Shown: positions 9,126-17,823, numbered from the stretch's first letter. The stretch is 64,000 nucleotides of DNA from Streptomyces sp. PCS3-D2 (GCF_000612545.2 NZ_CP097800.1:2601001-2665000); one strand, 5' to 3'. The notes: generated by a model from the sequence alone, not told the origin. Made by a program: numbers and translations.

Positions 9126-9449
9126 TCAATACTGCAGCTCCACATCCACGAAACCAGAGATACCGGCCGCACCATTACCGGAGCAGCTGGCGGTGGACCA
9201 GCCACTTCTGACGTACGGCCCCGTCACATCGAACCTCCGACCCGAGTTGCTGACGCATTCGACCACGACCCGGTAGCCGTTGTACCCGCCCAGATTGATG
9301 CACGAGGCTCGGCCCGTGTACCCACTCACCTTCTCCTTCACGCAACTCGCCGTCGAGGTGCCCGCGAAGGCGGTGCCACTCGCAAGCGGCAGAGACAGCA
9401 GACCTGCGGCCAACACCCCAGCGAGTGCGAGGCTCTTGAACTTCACCAT
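9126..9449 (-). CDS. Small secreted four-cysteine protein (paralog 1)
   Basis: I do not recognise this family. The 107-residue product has a clear signal peptide (basic start, hydrophobic run, AFA before Gly30). The mature part has four cysteines in the pattern C, GRASC, YRVVVEC, STASC, and ends FVDVELQY. The upstream gene encodes a protein with the same layout (YRV-x-x-C, G-x-YV or W-VYV, A-x-C, VDxExQ), so the two are tandem duplicates. GGGAGG lies 7 nt before the ATG, 12 bp after the upstream stop, suggesting an operon. Two disulfides are likely. Role unknown; position beside dasR hints at a cell-surface or chitin-related job, which is only inference. Confidence 0.8.
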   Translation of the reverse strand: MVKFKSLALAGVLAAGLLSLPLASGTAFAGTSTASCVKEKVSGYTGRASCINLGGYNGYRVVVECVSNSGRRFDVTGPYVRSGWSTASCSGNGAAGISGFVDVELQY

Positions 9450-9461
9450 GTCACCGCCTCC

Positions 9462-9785
9462 CTACTTCTGAACTTCGAAATCAACCCGGAGGATGCGAGA
9501 GCCGCACGTCGCCCTCGAGGTCGTCCCCTCTCCGACGTACACCCAGCTGCCATACCGCGTGAACGTGCCAGCATTGTTGCCCATCAAACAGGTCGCCTTG
9601 ACCCGATACCTGGAGTGCACCGCACTCGGGTCGTCATTGGCCATGCAGTGCGCCACGGCCTCGCTGCCGACAATTTCGGTGGTACAGCGGATTCCGGCGG
9701 AGGCCACCGGAGCCGCCACCACGACCACCGCCCCGGCCATAACGCCCGCCGAGGCAAACATGGCTGCCGCCTTGCGAAGAACCAC
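9462..9785 (-). CDS. Small secreted four-cysteine protein (paralog 2)
   Basis: The 107-residue product starts at the GTG at 9785, six bases after AGGGGA. It has a signal peptide ending ASA before Gly-Ile-Arg. The mature domain shares the four-cysteine plan of its downstream neighbour: C-x12-C, YRVKATC, TSRATC, and the C-terminal VDFEVQK. Base composition here is less GC-rich than the neighbours. A dre-like palindrome lies about 80 bp upstream. No enzyme motif is visible. It may be a carbohydrate-binding or inhibitor-type module, but nothing in the sequence proves it. Confidence 0.75.
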   Translation of the reverse strand: MVLRKAAAMFASAGVMAGAVVVVAAPVASAGIRCTTEIVGSEAVAHCMANDDPSAVHSRYRVKATCLMGNNAGTFTRYGSWVYVGEGTTSRATCGSRILRVDFEVQK

Positions 9786-9863
9786 TCCCACTCCCCTATT
9801 CGAACACCCGCAGGGGTTTCCCTGCAGCGAGGCCAACATAGCAACGCCCAGAGGAGCAGGCGA

Positions 9864-9875
9864 TGGTATAGACCT
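9864..9875. promoter_or_regulatory. dre-like site upstream of the secreted pair
   Basis: On the reverse strand the sequence is AGGTCTATACCA. Its ten-base core GGTCTATACC is identical to that of the nagB operator in this window. It lies 79 bp before the first gene of the secreted pair, a sensible place for repression by DasR. Confidence 0.65.
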
Positions 9876-10183
9876 TTATTGAGGAAAAATTGAGGTTTGA
9901 CAAAAAGAAGGAACCTCGAATTCCGGAACAATGAAATCTGCCCAATTCCAGCCAAGCGGTGGCGGATTCAAGTCACCCGAACGCCGCAGTCGAAGCGTCG
10001 ACGCCGGAGAACCGAGCCCGAGGCACGGACGCGGCACCACAACCGCAGCCCACCCCGGCTACCCGCCAACCCCGTTCGAGCGAACGGACGTTGCCGTACC
10101 GATATGCGGACAGGGGTGACGCGGGGCGCGGTACTCACCTACATTCCTTGCCCATCACAGGTGATCAGCAAGGGGGTAATTCC
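9876..10183. other. AT-rich intergenic region upstream of cstA
   Basis: About 300 bp without a supported gene. The first 80 bp are strikingly A/T-rich for this genome and include an inverted repeat GAGGTT (9892-9897)/AACCTC (9912-9917). Nearer cstA a near-palindrome CGTTCGAGCGAACG lies at 10073-10086. The region probably holds the cstA promoter and the upstream flank of the secreted-pair promoter. Confidence 0.5.
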
Positions 10184-12382
10184 ATGCCGGAGCCGTCCGC
10201 ACCAACCGAATCGGGCCAGAGGAAAGCGACGCCGCAGAACATCGCCGCCTGGGTGGCCGTGGCCCTCGTCGGCGCCATCGGCTGGGGCGTGCTGGCGCTC
10301 TCGCGCGGCGAGGAGGTCTCCGCGGCCTGGCTGCTGGCCGCCGCGCTGGGCTCGTACGCCATCGCCTACCGCTTCTACGCCCGCTTCATCGCGCACCGCG
10401 TACTGAAGGTCGACGCGACCCGGGCCACCCCGGCCGAACGCCTCGACAACGGTGTCGACTTCCACCCCACCGACCGACGGGTGCTCTTCGGCCACCACTT
10501 CGCCGCCGTCGCCGGCGCCGGCCCGCTCGTCGGTCCCGTGCTCGCCGCGCAGATGGGCTACCTGCCCGGGACCATCTGGATCGTCGCCGGCGTGATCTTC
10601 GCCGGTGCCGTCCAGGACATGGTGACGCTGTTCTTCTCGACCCGCCGCAACGGCCGTTCGCTCGGCCAGATGGCGCGGGACGAGATCGGCCCCGTGGGCG
10701 GGGCCGCCGCCCTCGTCGCGGTGTTCGCCATCATGATCATCCTGCTGGCGGTGCTGGCCCTGGTCATCGTCAACGCCCTGGCGCACTCGCCCTGGGGCGT
10801 CTTCTCCATCGGCATGACCATCCCGATCGCCGTCTTCATGGGCTTCTACCTGCGTGTCCTGCGGCCGGGCCGGGTCACCGAGGTGTCCCTCATCGGGGTG
10901 GCCCTGCTGCTGCTCGCCATCGTCGCGGGCGGCTGGGTCGCCGAGTCCTCCTTCGCCGGGACCTTCACCCTGGAGAAGGAGACGCTCGTCATCTGGATGG
11001 TGGTGTACGGCTTCCTGGCCTCGGTGCTGCCGGTGTGGATGCTGCTCGCGCCCCGCGACTACCTCTCCACCTTCATGAAGGTCGGCACCATCGCACTCCT
11101 CGCGATCGGCGTGGTCATCGCGATGCCGACGCTGAAGATGCCCTCGATCACCGACTTCGCGGCCCGCGGCGACGGCCCGGTCTTCGCCGGGTCGATGTTC
11201 CCGTTCGTCTTCATCACCATCGCGTGCGGTGCCCTGTCGGGCTTCCACGCCCTGGTCTCCTCGGGCACCACGCCGAAGATGATCCAGAAGGAGACCCAGG
11301 TCCGCATGATCGGCTACGGCGCCATGCTGACCGAGTCGTTCGTCGCGGTCATGGCGATCATCACGGCCTGCATCATCGAGCCGGGCCTGTTCTTCGCGGT
11401 CAACTCCCCCGGCGGAATCATCGGCACCACCGTCGAGTCGGCCTCGCAGGCGGTGACGGACTTCGGATTCGCCATCTCGCCCGAAGCGCTCACCCAGGCC
11501 GCCAAGGACGTCGAGGAAGCCAGCCTGCTGTCGCGGACGGGAGGCGCACCGACCTTCGCACTCGGAATGTCGGAGATCTTCTCCTCCGTCTTCGGCGGCG
11601 CCGGGATGAAGGCCTTCTGGTACCACTTCGCGATCATGTTCGAGGCCCTCTTCATCCTGACGACGCTCGACGCGGGCACCCGCGTGGGCCGGTTCATGCT
11701 CCAGGACACCCTCGGCAACGTCCACAAGTCCTTCAGGGACGTCAGCTGGAAGCCCGGAGTGTGGTTCGCGAGCGCGATCGTGGTCGGCGCGTGGGGCTAC
11801 TTCCTCTGGGTCGGCATCAAGGACCCGCTGGGCGGCATCAACCAGCTCTTCCCCCTCTTCGGCATCGCCAACCAGCTGCTCGCCGCGGTCGCGCTGGCCG
11901 TCTGCACCACGCTGCTGGTCAAGTCCGGGCGGTTGAAGTGGGCCTGGGTGACGGGCGTACCGCTGGTCTGGGACGCCACGGTGACCCTCACCGCCAGCTA
12001 CCAGAAGGTGTTCTCCGAGGACGTGAAGGTCGGCTTCTTCGCCCAGCGCGACAAGTACCAGGCGGGCATCGACGCCGACAAGGTGCTGGCCCCGGCGAAG
12101 AACATGGACGACATGCACACGATCGTCACCAACGCCACGGTCGACGGCGTGCTGTGCGCACTCTTCGCGGCCCTGATCGTCGTGGTCCTCGCGGACGCGC
12201 TGCGGACCTGCGTCAGGGCCGTCCGCGACCCGGGATCGGTGACGCTCTCCGAGGTCCCGTGGACCGAGTCGAGGATCGTCGCCCCGGCCGGCCTGATCGC
12301 CACCGCCGAGGAGCGGGCCCAGCTCGCCGCCGCGGCGGACCGCGACGCGGGCGGCGGGCAGGTCAAGGAGCCGGTGGCGTGA
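10184..12382 (+). CDS. cstA: Carbon starvation protein A (peptide/pyruvate transporter family)
   Basis: This integral membrane protein of 732 residues belongs to the CstA family, with many hydrophobic helices and the family core AVAGAGPLVGPVLAAQMGYL and GMKAFWYHFAIMFEALFILT. In other bacteria CstA-type proteins import pyruvate or peptides when carbon runs low. The ATG at 10184 was chosen because AAGGGGG lies just upstream; the frame stays open further upstream without support. It overlaps the next small gene by 4 bp, a pairing typical of cstA. Confidence 0.93.
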   Translation: MPEPSAPTESGQRKATPQNIAAWVAVALVGAIGWGVLALSRGEEVSAAWLLAAALGSYAIAYRFYARFIAHRVLKVDATRATPAERLDNGVDFHPTDRRVLFGHHFAAVAGAGPLVGPVLAAQMGYLPGTIWIVAGVIFAGAVQDMVTLFFSTRRNGRSLGQMARDEIGPVGGAAALVAVFAIMIILLAVLALVIVNALAHSPWGVFSIGMTIPIAVFMGFYLRVLRPGRVTEVSLIGVALLLLAIVAGGWVAESSFAGTFTLEKETLVIWMVVYGFLASVLPVWMLLAPRDYLSTFMKVGTIALLAIGVVIAMPTLKMPSITDFAARGDGPVFAGSMFPFVFITIACGALSGFHALVSSGTTPKMIQKETQVRMIGYGAMLTESFVAVMAIITACIIEPGLFFAVNSPGGIIGTTVESASQAVTDFGFAISPEALTQAAKDVEEASLLSRTGGAPTFALGMSEIFSSVFGGAGMKAFWYHFAIMFEALFILTTLDAGTRVGRFMLQDTLGNVHKSFRDVSWKPGVWFASAIVVGAWGYFLWVGIKDPLGGINQLFPLFGIANQLLAAVALAVCTTLLVKSGRLKWAWVTGVPLVWDATVTLTASYQKVFSEDVKVGFFAQRDKYQAGIDADKVLAPAKNMDDMHTIVTNATVDGVLCALFAALIVVVLADALRTCVRAVRDPGSVTLSEVPWTESRIVAPAGLIATAEERAQLAAAADRDAGGGQVKEPVA

Positions 12383-12576
12383 GCGGCGTACGCGGCGTGC
12401 TGGCCAGGGCGCGGTTCTACGTACGGGAGTTCTCCGGGGAGGCCGCCTACGACCGGTACGTGGCCCACGCCCGCTCGCACGATCCGGAGGCGGAGGTCCT
12501 CACCCGCCGCGCCTTCGAACGCGCCCGCACGGACGCCCGCGAGGCGGACCCCCGCGAGGGCTTCCGCTGCTGCTGA
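12379..12576 (+). CDS. YbdD/YjiX family small protein, CstA partner
   Basis: The 65-residue protein MSGVRGVLARARFYVREFSG... belongs to the small YbdD/YjiX (DUF466) family encoded next to cstA in many bacteria. Its start GTGA overlaps the cstA stop, so translation is coupled. It has no membrane helix and ends in a Cys-Cys pair. In E. coli the equivalent protein is needed for transport by the CstA paralog, so a regulatory or assembly subunit is likely. Confidence 0.85.
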   Translation: MSGVRGVLARARFYVREFSGEAAYDRYVAHARSHDPEAEVLTRRAFERARTDAREADPREGFRCC

Positions 12577-12583
12577 CACAGGT

Positions 12584-12615
12584 GGAGGGCCCCGTCGCGT
12601 CCGGCGGGGCCTTCC
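12584..12615. terminator. Terminator after the cstA operon
   Basis: An 11-bp stem (12584-12594 with 12605-12615, one G-T pair) lies between the convergent cstA unit and the Uma2 gene. Confidence 0.7.
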
Positions 12616-12623
12616 GGCGTTCC

Positions 12624-13208
12624 TCAGCGCACCCAGTCCTTGAGGACCTCGGTCCGGAGGGTGACGTCGACCGGATCGGGGAGTTCAACGTCGTTCCCGA
12701 ACTCCACCGTACGGGTGTTCGCATACCTGCGGCCGTCCGGTTCACTGAACACGGTCACGTCGCACGCGTCCCGGTCGATGAGCAGGTATACGGGGATGCC
12801 CGTCTGGGCGTAGGCGAGGGGCTTCTCGACGCGGTCACGCCGGTCCGTGTCGGTGTCGTACGAGGTGACCTCTACGACCATCAGGACCGGAGCGGGGTCG
12901 GCCCACTCACCCTGGCCGACAAACGCGTCATCGACCGCGAGAGCGACATCGGGACGGGCGCGACCCGGGCGGTAGTCCCCCACAGCCAACCCCCGCTCCA
13001 CGTGAAGCCACAGCTCGGGCCGGTGCTGCATGCAGATGCGTGCGAGCCACAGAACGATGCGGTCGTGATCTCCGTCCGGCGCTGCCTTGCTCCTGATGAC
13101 CCCGTCGATGAACTCCAGCCGCAGACCTTCCACCTCTCTGGCGGCTATGTGCGCGACAGCCTCGAAGTCCTCGGTCGGCATGTGGGGCCTGTCGGTCATC
13201 ACGGGCAT
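12624..13208 (-). CDS. Uma2 family protein (DUF820, restriction-endonuclease fold)
   Basis: The protein of about 194 residues has the Uma2 family layout: LRLEFIDGVI, ARPDVALAVDD and VLMVVEVTSYDTDTDRRDRV, followed by KPLAYAQTGIPVYLLID. This is the PD-(D/E)xK-like core. The family is greatly expanded in streptomycetes and its cellular role is not known; nuclease activity is predicted from fold only. Starts at 13208 or 13199 are both possible; AAGGTGA seven bases before 13208 favours the first. Confidence 0.85.
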   Translation of the reverse strand: MPVMTDRPHMPTEDFEAVAHIAAREVEGLRLEFIDGVIRSKAAPDGDHDRIVLWLARICMQHRPELWLHVERGLAVGDYRPGRARPDVALAVDDAFVGQGEWADPAPVLMVVEVTSYDTDTDRRDRVEKPLAYAQTGIPVYLLIDRDACDVTVFSEPDGRRYANTRTVEFGNDVELPDPVDVTLRTEVLKDWVR

Positions 13209-13285
13209 GCCTCGCTCACCTTCCTCGAAGGTGCCGCCTCCGACGATAGCGCCGCCCGCCGGAGGCGTCCTGCACACTCGACCGC

Positions 13286-13783
13286 ATGGACATGGTGATC
13301 AGAACGGCGGTGCCCGCCGACTACGAGACGCTGGGCGAGATCACGGCGCAGGCCTACCTCGCCGACGGGCACCTGGACTTCAACGAGGACGACCCGTACC
13401 TGCACGTGCTGCGCGACGTGGCCGGGCGGGCCGCCCGGGCCGAGGTGCTCGTCGCCGAGCACGACGGGCGGGTGCTCGGCGGGGTGACCTTCGCCGCACC
13501 CGGCAGCCCGCTCGCCGATATCGCCGGCCCCGACGAGGCCGAGTTCCGGATGCTCGCGGTGGCCCACGCGGCCCGCGGCCGGGGCGTCGGCGAGGCCCTG
13601 GTGCGGGCTTGCGTCGAGCGGGCGCGGGCGATCGAGGGCGTCACGGGCCTCGTGCTCTCCACCCAGCACAGCATGGCCGGGGCGCACCGGATCTACGTAC
13701 GACTGGGCTTCGAGCGCACTCCGGAGCGGGACTGGGCGCCCATCGAGGGCCTGAAACTCCTGACGTACCGACTCAAGCTGTAG
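13286..13783 (+). CDS. GNAT family N-acetyltransferase
   Basis: The 165-residue protein has the GNAT acetyl-CoA site FRMLAVAHAARGRGVGEALV (R/Q-x-x-G-x-G/A type) and the later AHRIYVRLGFERTPERDW block. The substrate cannot be told. It stands alone between a divergent Uma2 gene and the nrd riboswitch. Confidence 0.9.
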   Translation: MDMVIRTAVPADYETLGEITAQAYLADGHLDFNEDDPYLHVLRDVAGRAARAEVLVAEHDGRVLGGVTFAAPGSPLADIAGPDEAEFRMLAVAHAARGRGVGEALVRACVERARAIEGVTGLVLSTQHSMAGAHRIYVRLGFERTPERDWAPIEGLKLLTYRLKL

Positions 13784-13791
13784 CCACGCCG

Positions 13792-13836
13792 ACACTACAT
13801 GTTGGGGGTGCCACACAAGGGCGCCCCCACATGTAT
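13792..13836. promoter_or_regulatory. Pair of NrdR-box-like sites upstream of nrdABS
   Basis: ACACTACATGTTGGGG (13792-13807) fits the NrdR box consensus acaCwAtATaTwGtgt at nearly all core positions. A second core, CCACATGTAT (13827-13836), shares the central ACATGT and lies 32 bp away, about three helical turns, as expected for paired NrdR boxes. NrdR is the ATP/dATP-sensing repressor of ribonucleotide reductase genes and is encoded outside this window. Confidence 0.65.
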
Positions 13837-13939
13837 GCTCATGCCTGCTGTCGCCGCAGGGGAATCCGGTGGGAATCCGGAACTGTCCCGCAACGGTATG
13901 AAGTGTCCGACATCCGGACGCCAAGTCCGATGACCTGCC
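13803..13939 (+). promoter_or_regulatory. Cobalamin riboswitch controlling nrdABS
   Basis: The conserved cobalamin aptamer core is present: GGGGAATCCGGTGGGAATCC (13859-13878), then ACTGTCCCGCAACGGT, and the B12 box AAGTCCGATGACCTGCC (13923-13939). The 5' limit is approximate. About 150 nt of expression platform separates it from nrdA, and the nrdA ribosome-binding site GGGAG (14077-14081) can pair with CTCCC (14084-14088). In S. coelicolor a B12 riboswitch represses the class Ia nrdABS genes so that the B12-dependent class II enzyme is used instead. Confidence 0.93.
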
Positions 13940-14091
13940 GTCAGCGCGCCCGGATCGACCGACCCGGGTGCCGACACGTCCGGGCCTCGCGGTTGGGCCG
14001 GTGGACGCCATGCGGTGTGCCCTCCTGCCACGCCCGCATGCGCCCGCGCCCGCCCGCCGACGACCGGGCCGAGCGAGGGAGAGCTCCCGCC

Positions 14092-16479
14092 GTGACCATC
14101 GCGCCTTCCGCACCGCGCGCCGAGTCCGTTTCTGGCGACAACACCGAGGGCCCGGGGGCCACGCTGCTGCGTACCCTCACCGAACTTACGGCGGACCTTC
14201 CCGACACCGACCCCGGCCGCGTCGCGGCCGCAGCGCTCCGCGGCCGCAGCTCCGCCGCCGACGAGGCCGAACTGCGCGCTCTGGCCACCGAGTCCGCGGC
14301 CGGCCTCATCTCCGAGGACCCCGCCTACTCCAGGCTCGCCGCCCGCCTGCTGACGCTGGCCGTGCGCGAGGAGGCCGCGAGCCAGGGCTCCACCTCCTTC
14401 TCCGCCTCGGTCGAGGTCGGCCACCGCGAGGGCCTCATCGCCGACCGCACCGCCGAGTTCGTGCGCACGCACGCGAGCCGCCTCGACGCGCTGGTCGAGC
14501 ACACGCTCGCCGAGGGCGCCGACGACCGCTTCGGCTTCTTCGGCCTGCGCACTCTGCACAGCCGCTACCTGCTGCGCCACCCGATCACCCGTCAGGTCAT
14601 CGAGACCCCGCAGTACTTCATGCTGCGCGTGGCGTGCGGTCTCGCCGCGGACGAGAGCGTCCAGGCCGTCGAGGAAGTGGCCTCGCTGTACCGGCTGATG
14701 AGCCGTCTCGACTACCTGCCCTCCTCCCCCACGCTCTTCAACTCCGGTACCCGGCACCCGCAGATGTCCTCCTGCTACCTGCTGGACTCGCCGCTGGACG
14801 AGCTCGACTCGATCTACGACCGCTACCACCAGGTCGCGCGCCTGTCGAAGCACGCGGGCGGCATCGGCCTGTCGTACTCCCGCATCCGCGCGCGCGGTTC
14901 GCTGATCCGCGGCACCAACGGCCACTCCAACGGCATCGTGCCGTTCCTGAAGACCCTCGACGCCTCCGTCGCCGCCGTGAACCAGGGCGGCCGCCGCAAG
15001 GGTGCCGCCGCGGTCTACCTGGAGACCTGGCACGCGGACATCGAGGAGTTCCTGGAGCTCCGCGACAACACCGGTGAGGACCAGCGCCGCACCCACAACC
15101 TCAACCTCGCGCACTGGGTGCCGGACGAGTTCATGCGCCGCGTGAACGCCGACGCCGAGTGGTCGCTGTTCTCCCCGGCCGACGTGCCCGAGCTGGTCGA
15201 CCTGTGGGGCGACGAGTTCGACGCCGCCTACCGCAAGGCCGAGGCCGACGGCCTGGCCCGCAAGACCATGCCCGCCCGCGACCTGTACGGCCGGATGATG
15301 CGCACCCTCGCGCAGACCGGCCAGGGCTGGATGACCTTCAAGGACGCCTCCAACCGCACGGCGAACCAGACCGCCGAACCGGGCACGGTCGTGCACTCCT
15401 CGAACCTTTGCACCGAGATCATCGAGGTCACCAACGACGGCGAGACGGCCGTCTGCAACCTCGGCTCGGTCAACCTGGGCGCCTTCGTGCTCCCGGAGAC
15501 GGGCGAGATCGACTGGGAGCGCCTGGACGAGACCGTCCGCACCGCGGTGACCTTCCTCGACCGCGTGGTGGACATCAACTTCTACCCGACCGAGCAGGCC
15601 GGCCGCTCCAACGCCCGCTGGCGCCCGGTGGGCCTGGGCGCGATGGGCCTCCAGGACGTCTTCTTCAAGCTGAAGCTGCCCTTCGACTCCCCCGAGGCGA
15701 AGGCCCTGTCGACCAAGCTCTCCGAGCGCATCATGCTGGCCGCGTACGAGGCCTCCAGTGACCTCGCCGAGCGCAGCGGCCCGCTGCCGGCCTGGGAGCA
15801 GACCCGCACCGCCCGCGGTGTCCTGCACCCGGACCACTACGACGTCGAGCTGAACTGGCCGGAGCGCTGGGACGCGCTGCGCGCCCGCGTCGCCACGACG
15901 GGCCTGCGCAACTCCCTGCTCCTGGCGATCGCCCCGACGGCCACGATCGCCTCGATCGCCGGCGTGTACGAGTGCATCGAGCCGCAGGTCTCCAACCTGT
16001 TCAAGCGCGAGACCCTGTCGGGCGAGTTCCTCCAGGTGAACGGCTACCTGGTGGAGGAACTGAAGAAGCTCGGCGTGTGGGACTCCCAGACCCGCGAGGC
16101 GCTGCGCGAATCCTCCGGCTCGGTCCAGGGCTTCGGCTGGATCCCGGCCGAGGTGCGCGAGCTGTACCGCACGGCGTGGGAGATCCCGCAGCGCGGCCTG
16201 ATCGACATGGCGGCGGCCCGTACGCCGTTCCTGGACCAGTCGCAGTCGCTGAACCTGTTCCTGGAGACGCCCACCATCGGCAAGCTCAGCTCGATGTACG
16301 CGTACGCCTGGAAGCAGGGCCTGAAGACCACGTACTACCTGCGTTCGCGCCCGGCGACGAAGATCGCCCGCGCCGCGCAGGCCGCCACCGCCGCCCCGGT
16401 GGCCCTCCCGCAGGCCGTCGACGCCGACGCCCTGGCCTGCTCCCTTGAGAACCCCGAGTCCTGCGAGGCCTGCCAGTAA
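14092..16479 (+). CDS. nrdA: Class Ia ribonucleoside-diphosphate reductase, alpha subunit
   Basis: This is the catalytic subunit that makes deoxyribonucleotides, 795 residues. Active-site residues are in place: Cys228 (SSCYLLDS) and its partner Cys455 (AVCNLGS), the radical Cys440 within NLCTEI with Asn438 and Glu442, and a C-terminal redox pair Cys791/Cys794 (CEACQ). The GTG at 14092 follows AGGGAG by about 10 nt. nrdB starts inside its stop codon (TAATG). Expression should respond to B12 (riboswitch) and nucleotide status (NrdR-like boxes). Confidence 0.97.
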   Translation: MTIAPSAPRAESVSGDNTEGPGATLLRTLTELTADLPDTDPGRVAAAALRGRSSAADEAELRALATESAAGLISEDPAYSRLAARLLTLAVREEAASQGSTSFSASVEVGHREGLIADRTAEFVRTHASRLDALVEHTLAEGADDRFGFFGLRTLHSRYLLRHPITRQVIETPQYFMLRVACGLAADESVQAVEEVASLYRLMSRLDYLPSSPTLFNSGTRHPQMSSCYLLDSPLDELDSIYDRYHQVARLSKHAGGIGLSYSRIRARGSLIRGTNGHSNGIVPFLKTLDASVAAVNQGGRRKGAAAVYLETWHADIEEFLELRDNTGEDQRRTHNLNLAHWVPDEFMRRVNADAEWSLFSPADVPELVDLWGDEFDAAYRKAEADGLARKTMPARDLYGRMMRTLAQTGQGWMTFKDASNRTANQTAEPGTVVHSSNLCTEIIEVTNDGETAVCNLGSVNLGAFVLPETGEIDWERLDETVRTAVTFLDRVVDINFYPTEQAGRSNARWRPVGLGAMGLQDVFFKLKLPFDSPEAKALSTKLSERIMLAAYEASSDLAERSGPLPAWEQTRTARGVLHPDHYDVELNWPERWDALRARVATTGLRNSLLLAIAPTATIASIAGVYECIEPQVSNLFKRETLSGEFLQVNGYLVEELKKLGVWDSQTREALRESSGSVQGFGWIPAEVRELYRTAWEIPQRGLIDMAAARTPFLDQSQSLNLFLETPTIGKLSSMYAYAWKQGLKTTYYLRSRPATKIARAAQAATAAPVALPQAVDADALACSLENPESCEACQ

Positions 16480-17495
16480 TGAGCTCCACCGACCACAAGA
16501 ACCTCCTGGACCCGGGCTTCGAGCTCACGCTGCGCCCGATGCGCTACCCGGACTTCTACGAGCGCTACCGGGACGCGATCAAGAACACCTGGACGGTGGA
16601 GGAGGTCGACCTCCACTCGGACGTGGCGGACCTCGCCAAGCTGACGCCCGCCGAGCAGCACATGATCGGCCGTCTGGTCGCGTTCTTCGCGACGGGCGAC
16701 TCGATCGTCGCGAACAACCTCGTGCTGACGCTGTACAAGCACATCAACTCCCCGGAGGCGCGCCTGTACCTGTCGCGCCAGCTGTTCGAGGAGGCCGTGC
16801 ACGTCCAGTTCTATCTGACGCTGCTCGACACCTACCTGCCCGACCCGGAGGACCGCGCGGCGGCCTTCGACGCGGTGGAGAACATCCCGTCCATCCGTGA
16901 GAAGGCCCAGTTCTGCTTCCGGTGGATGGACTCGGTCGAGAAGATCGACCGGCTGGAGACGCAGGCCGACCGCCGCCGCTTCCTGCTGAACCTGATCTGC
17001 TTCGCGGCGTGCATCGAGGGCCTGTTCTTCTACGGCGCCTTCGCGTACGTGTACTGGTTCCGCTCGCGCGGCCTGCTGCACGGCCTGGCCACCGGCACCA
17101 ACTGGGTGTTCCGTGACGAGACCATGCACATGAACTTCGCCTTCGAGGTCGTGGACACGGTCCGCAAGGAGGAGCCCGAGCTCTTCGACGACGCGCTCCA
17201 GCAGCAGGTCACCGACATGCTGAAGGAGGCCGTGGAGGCGGAGCTGCAGTTCGGCCGCGACCTGTGCGGCGACGGCCTGCCGGGCATGAACACCGAGTCG
17301 ATGCGCGAGTACCTGGAGTGCGTCGCGGACCAGCGCCTGGTCCGGCTCGGCTTCCCGCCGGTGTACGGCTCGCAGAACCCGTTCTCCTTCATGGAGCTGC
17401 AGGGCGTCCAGGAGCTGACGAACTTCTTCGAGCGCCGCCCGTCGGCCTACCAGGTCGCAGTCGAGGGCACGGTGGACCTGGACGAGGACTTCTAG
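16479..17495 (+). CDS. nrdB: Class Ia ribonucleoside-diphosphate reductase, beta subunit
   Basis: The 338-residue radical-generating subunit holds the dinuclear iron site. Visible ligands are Asp74, Glu105 and His108 (EAVHVQFY), Glu180, Glu214 and His217 (RDETMH). Tyr112 is in the position of the tyrosyl radical of the E. coli protein. It overlaps nrdA by one base. A hairpin follows, so the downstream regulator nrdS may be only partly cotranscribed. Confidence 0.97.
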   Translation: MSSTDHKNLLDPGFELTLRPMRYPDFYERYRDAIKNTWTVEEVDLHSDVADLAKLTPAEQHMIGRLVAFFATGDSIVANNLVLTLYKHINSPEARLYLSRQLFEEAVHVQFYLTLLDTYLPDPEDRAAAFDAVENIPSIREKAQFCFRWMDSVEKIDRLETQADRRRFLLNLICFAACIEGLFFYGAFAYVYWFRSRGLLHGLATGTNWVFRDETMHMNFAFEVVDTVRKEEPELFDDALQQQVTDMLKEAVEAELQFGRDLCGDGLPGMNTESMREYLECVADQRLVRLGFPPVYGSQNPFSFMELQGVQELTNFFERRPSAYQVAVEGTVDLDEDF

Positions 17496-17566
17496 GGTCC
17501 GGGAGTTCGACGCCCACAGGGCTCGTGGGGCTGCTGGGACTCCAGGGCCCCGGGACCGCCGGGGAG

Positions 17567-17593
17567 CCGGGATGCGGAGGATCCGTGTCCCGG
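17567..17593 (+). terminator. Hairpin terminator after nrdB
   Basis: A 12-position stem (17567-17578 with 17582-17593, two G-T pairs) and a GGA loop lies about 70 bp after the nrdB stop. Confidence 0.6.
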
Positions 17594-17610
17594 CTTCTCG
17601 CGTTCCCCGG

Positions 17611-17823
17611 TCAGTGGATCACCGGGCCCAGGTGCCAGCCGCCGGAACGACGCGGGTTGGGCGGCAGCCCGCCCGACCGCTGGCGGGGCAGCCACACCAG
17701 CCGGGTCGCGGCGGCCCGCAGCTGCCGGTCCGTGCGCCGGTCGCGATGGTTCAGGTACAGGGCGGGCCCGATCAGCAGAGTGGCGAGGGCGAGGACGACG
17801 AGGAAGTTCACGAAAGTTGTCAT
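17611..17823 (-). CDS. Small single-helix membrane protein
   Basis: This 70-residue reverse-strand frame encodes MTTFVNFLVVLALATLLIGP followed by ALYLNHRDRRTDRQLRAAATRL and a basic tail, so one membrane helix and a positively charged cytoplasmic end. GGAGG precedes the ATG by only one base, which is too close. The GTG five codons in is a possible true start. I do not recognise a function. It is convergent with nrdB and divergent from nrdS. Confidence 0.5.
   Translation of the reverse strand: MTTFVNFLVVLALATLLIGPALYLNHRDRRTDRQLRAAATRLVWLPRQRSGGLPPNPRRSGGWHLGPVIH

Noticed and set aside
13087-14091. Upstream in-frame extension of nrdA
   Set aside because: It would cross the Uma2 gene, the GNAT gene and the riboswitch. 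The GTG at 14092 has a ribosome-binding site and gives the normal length.
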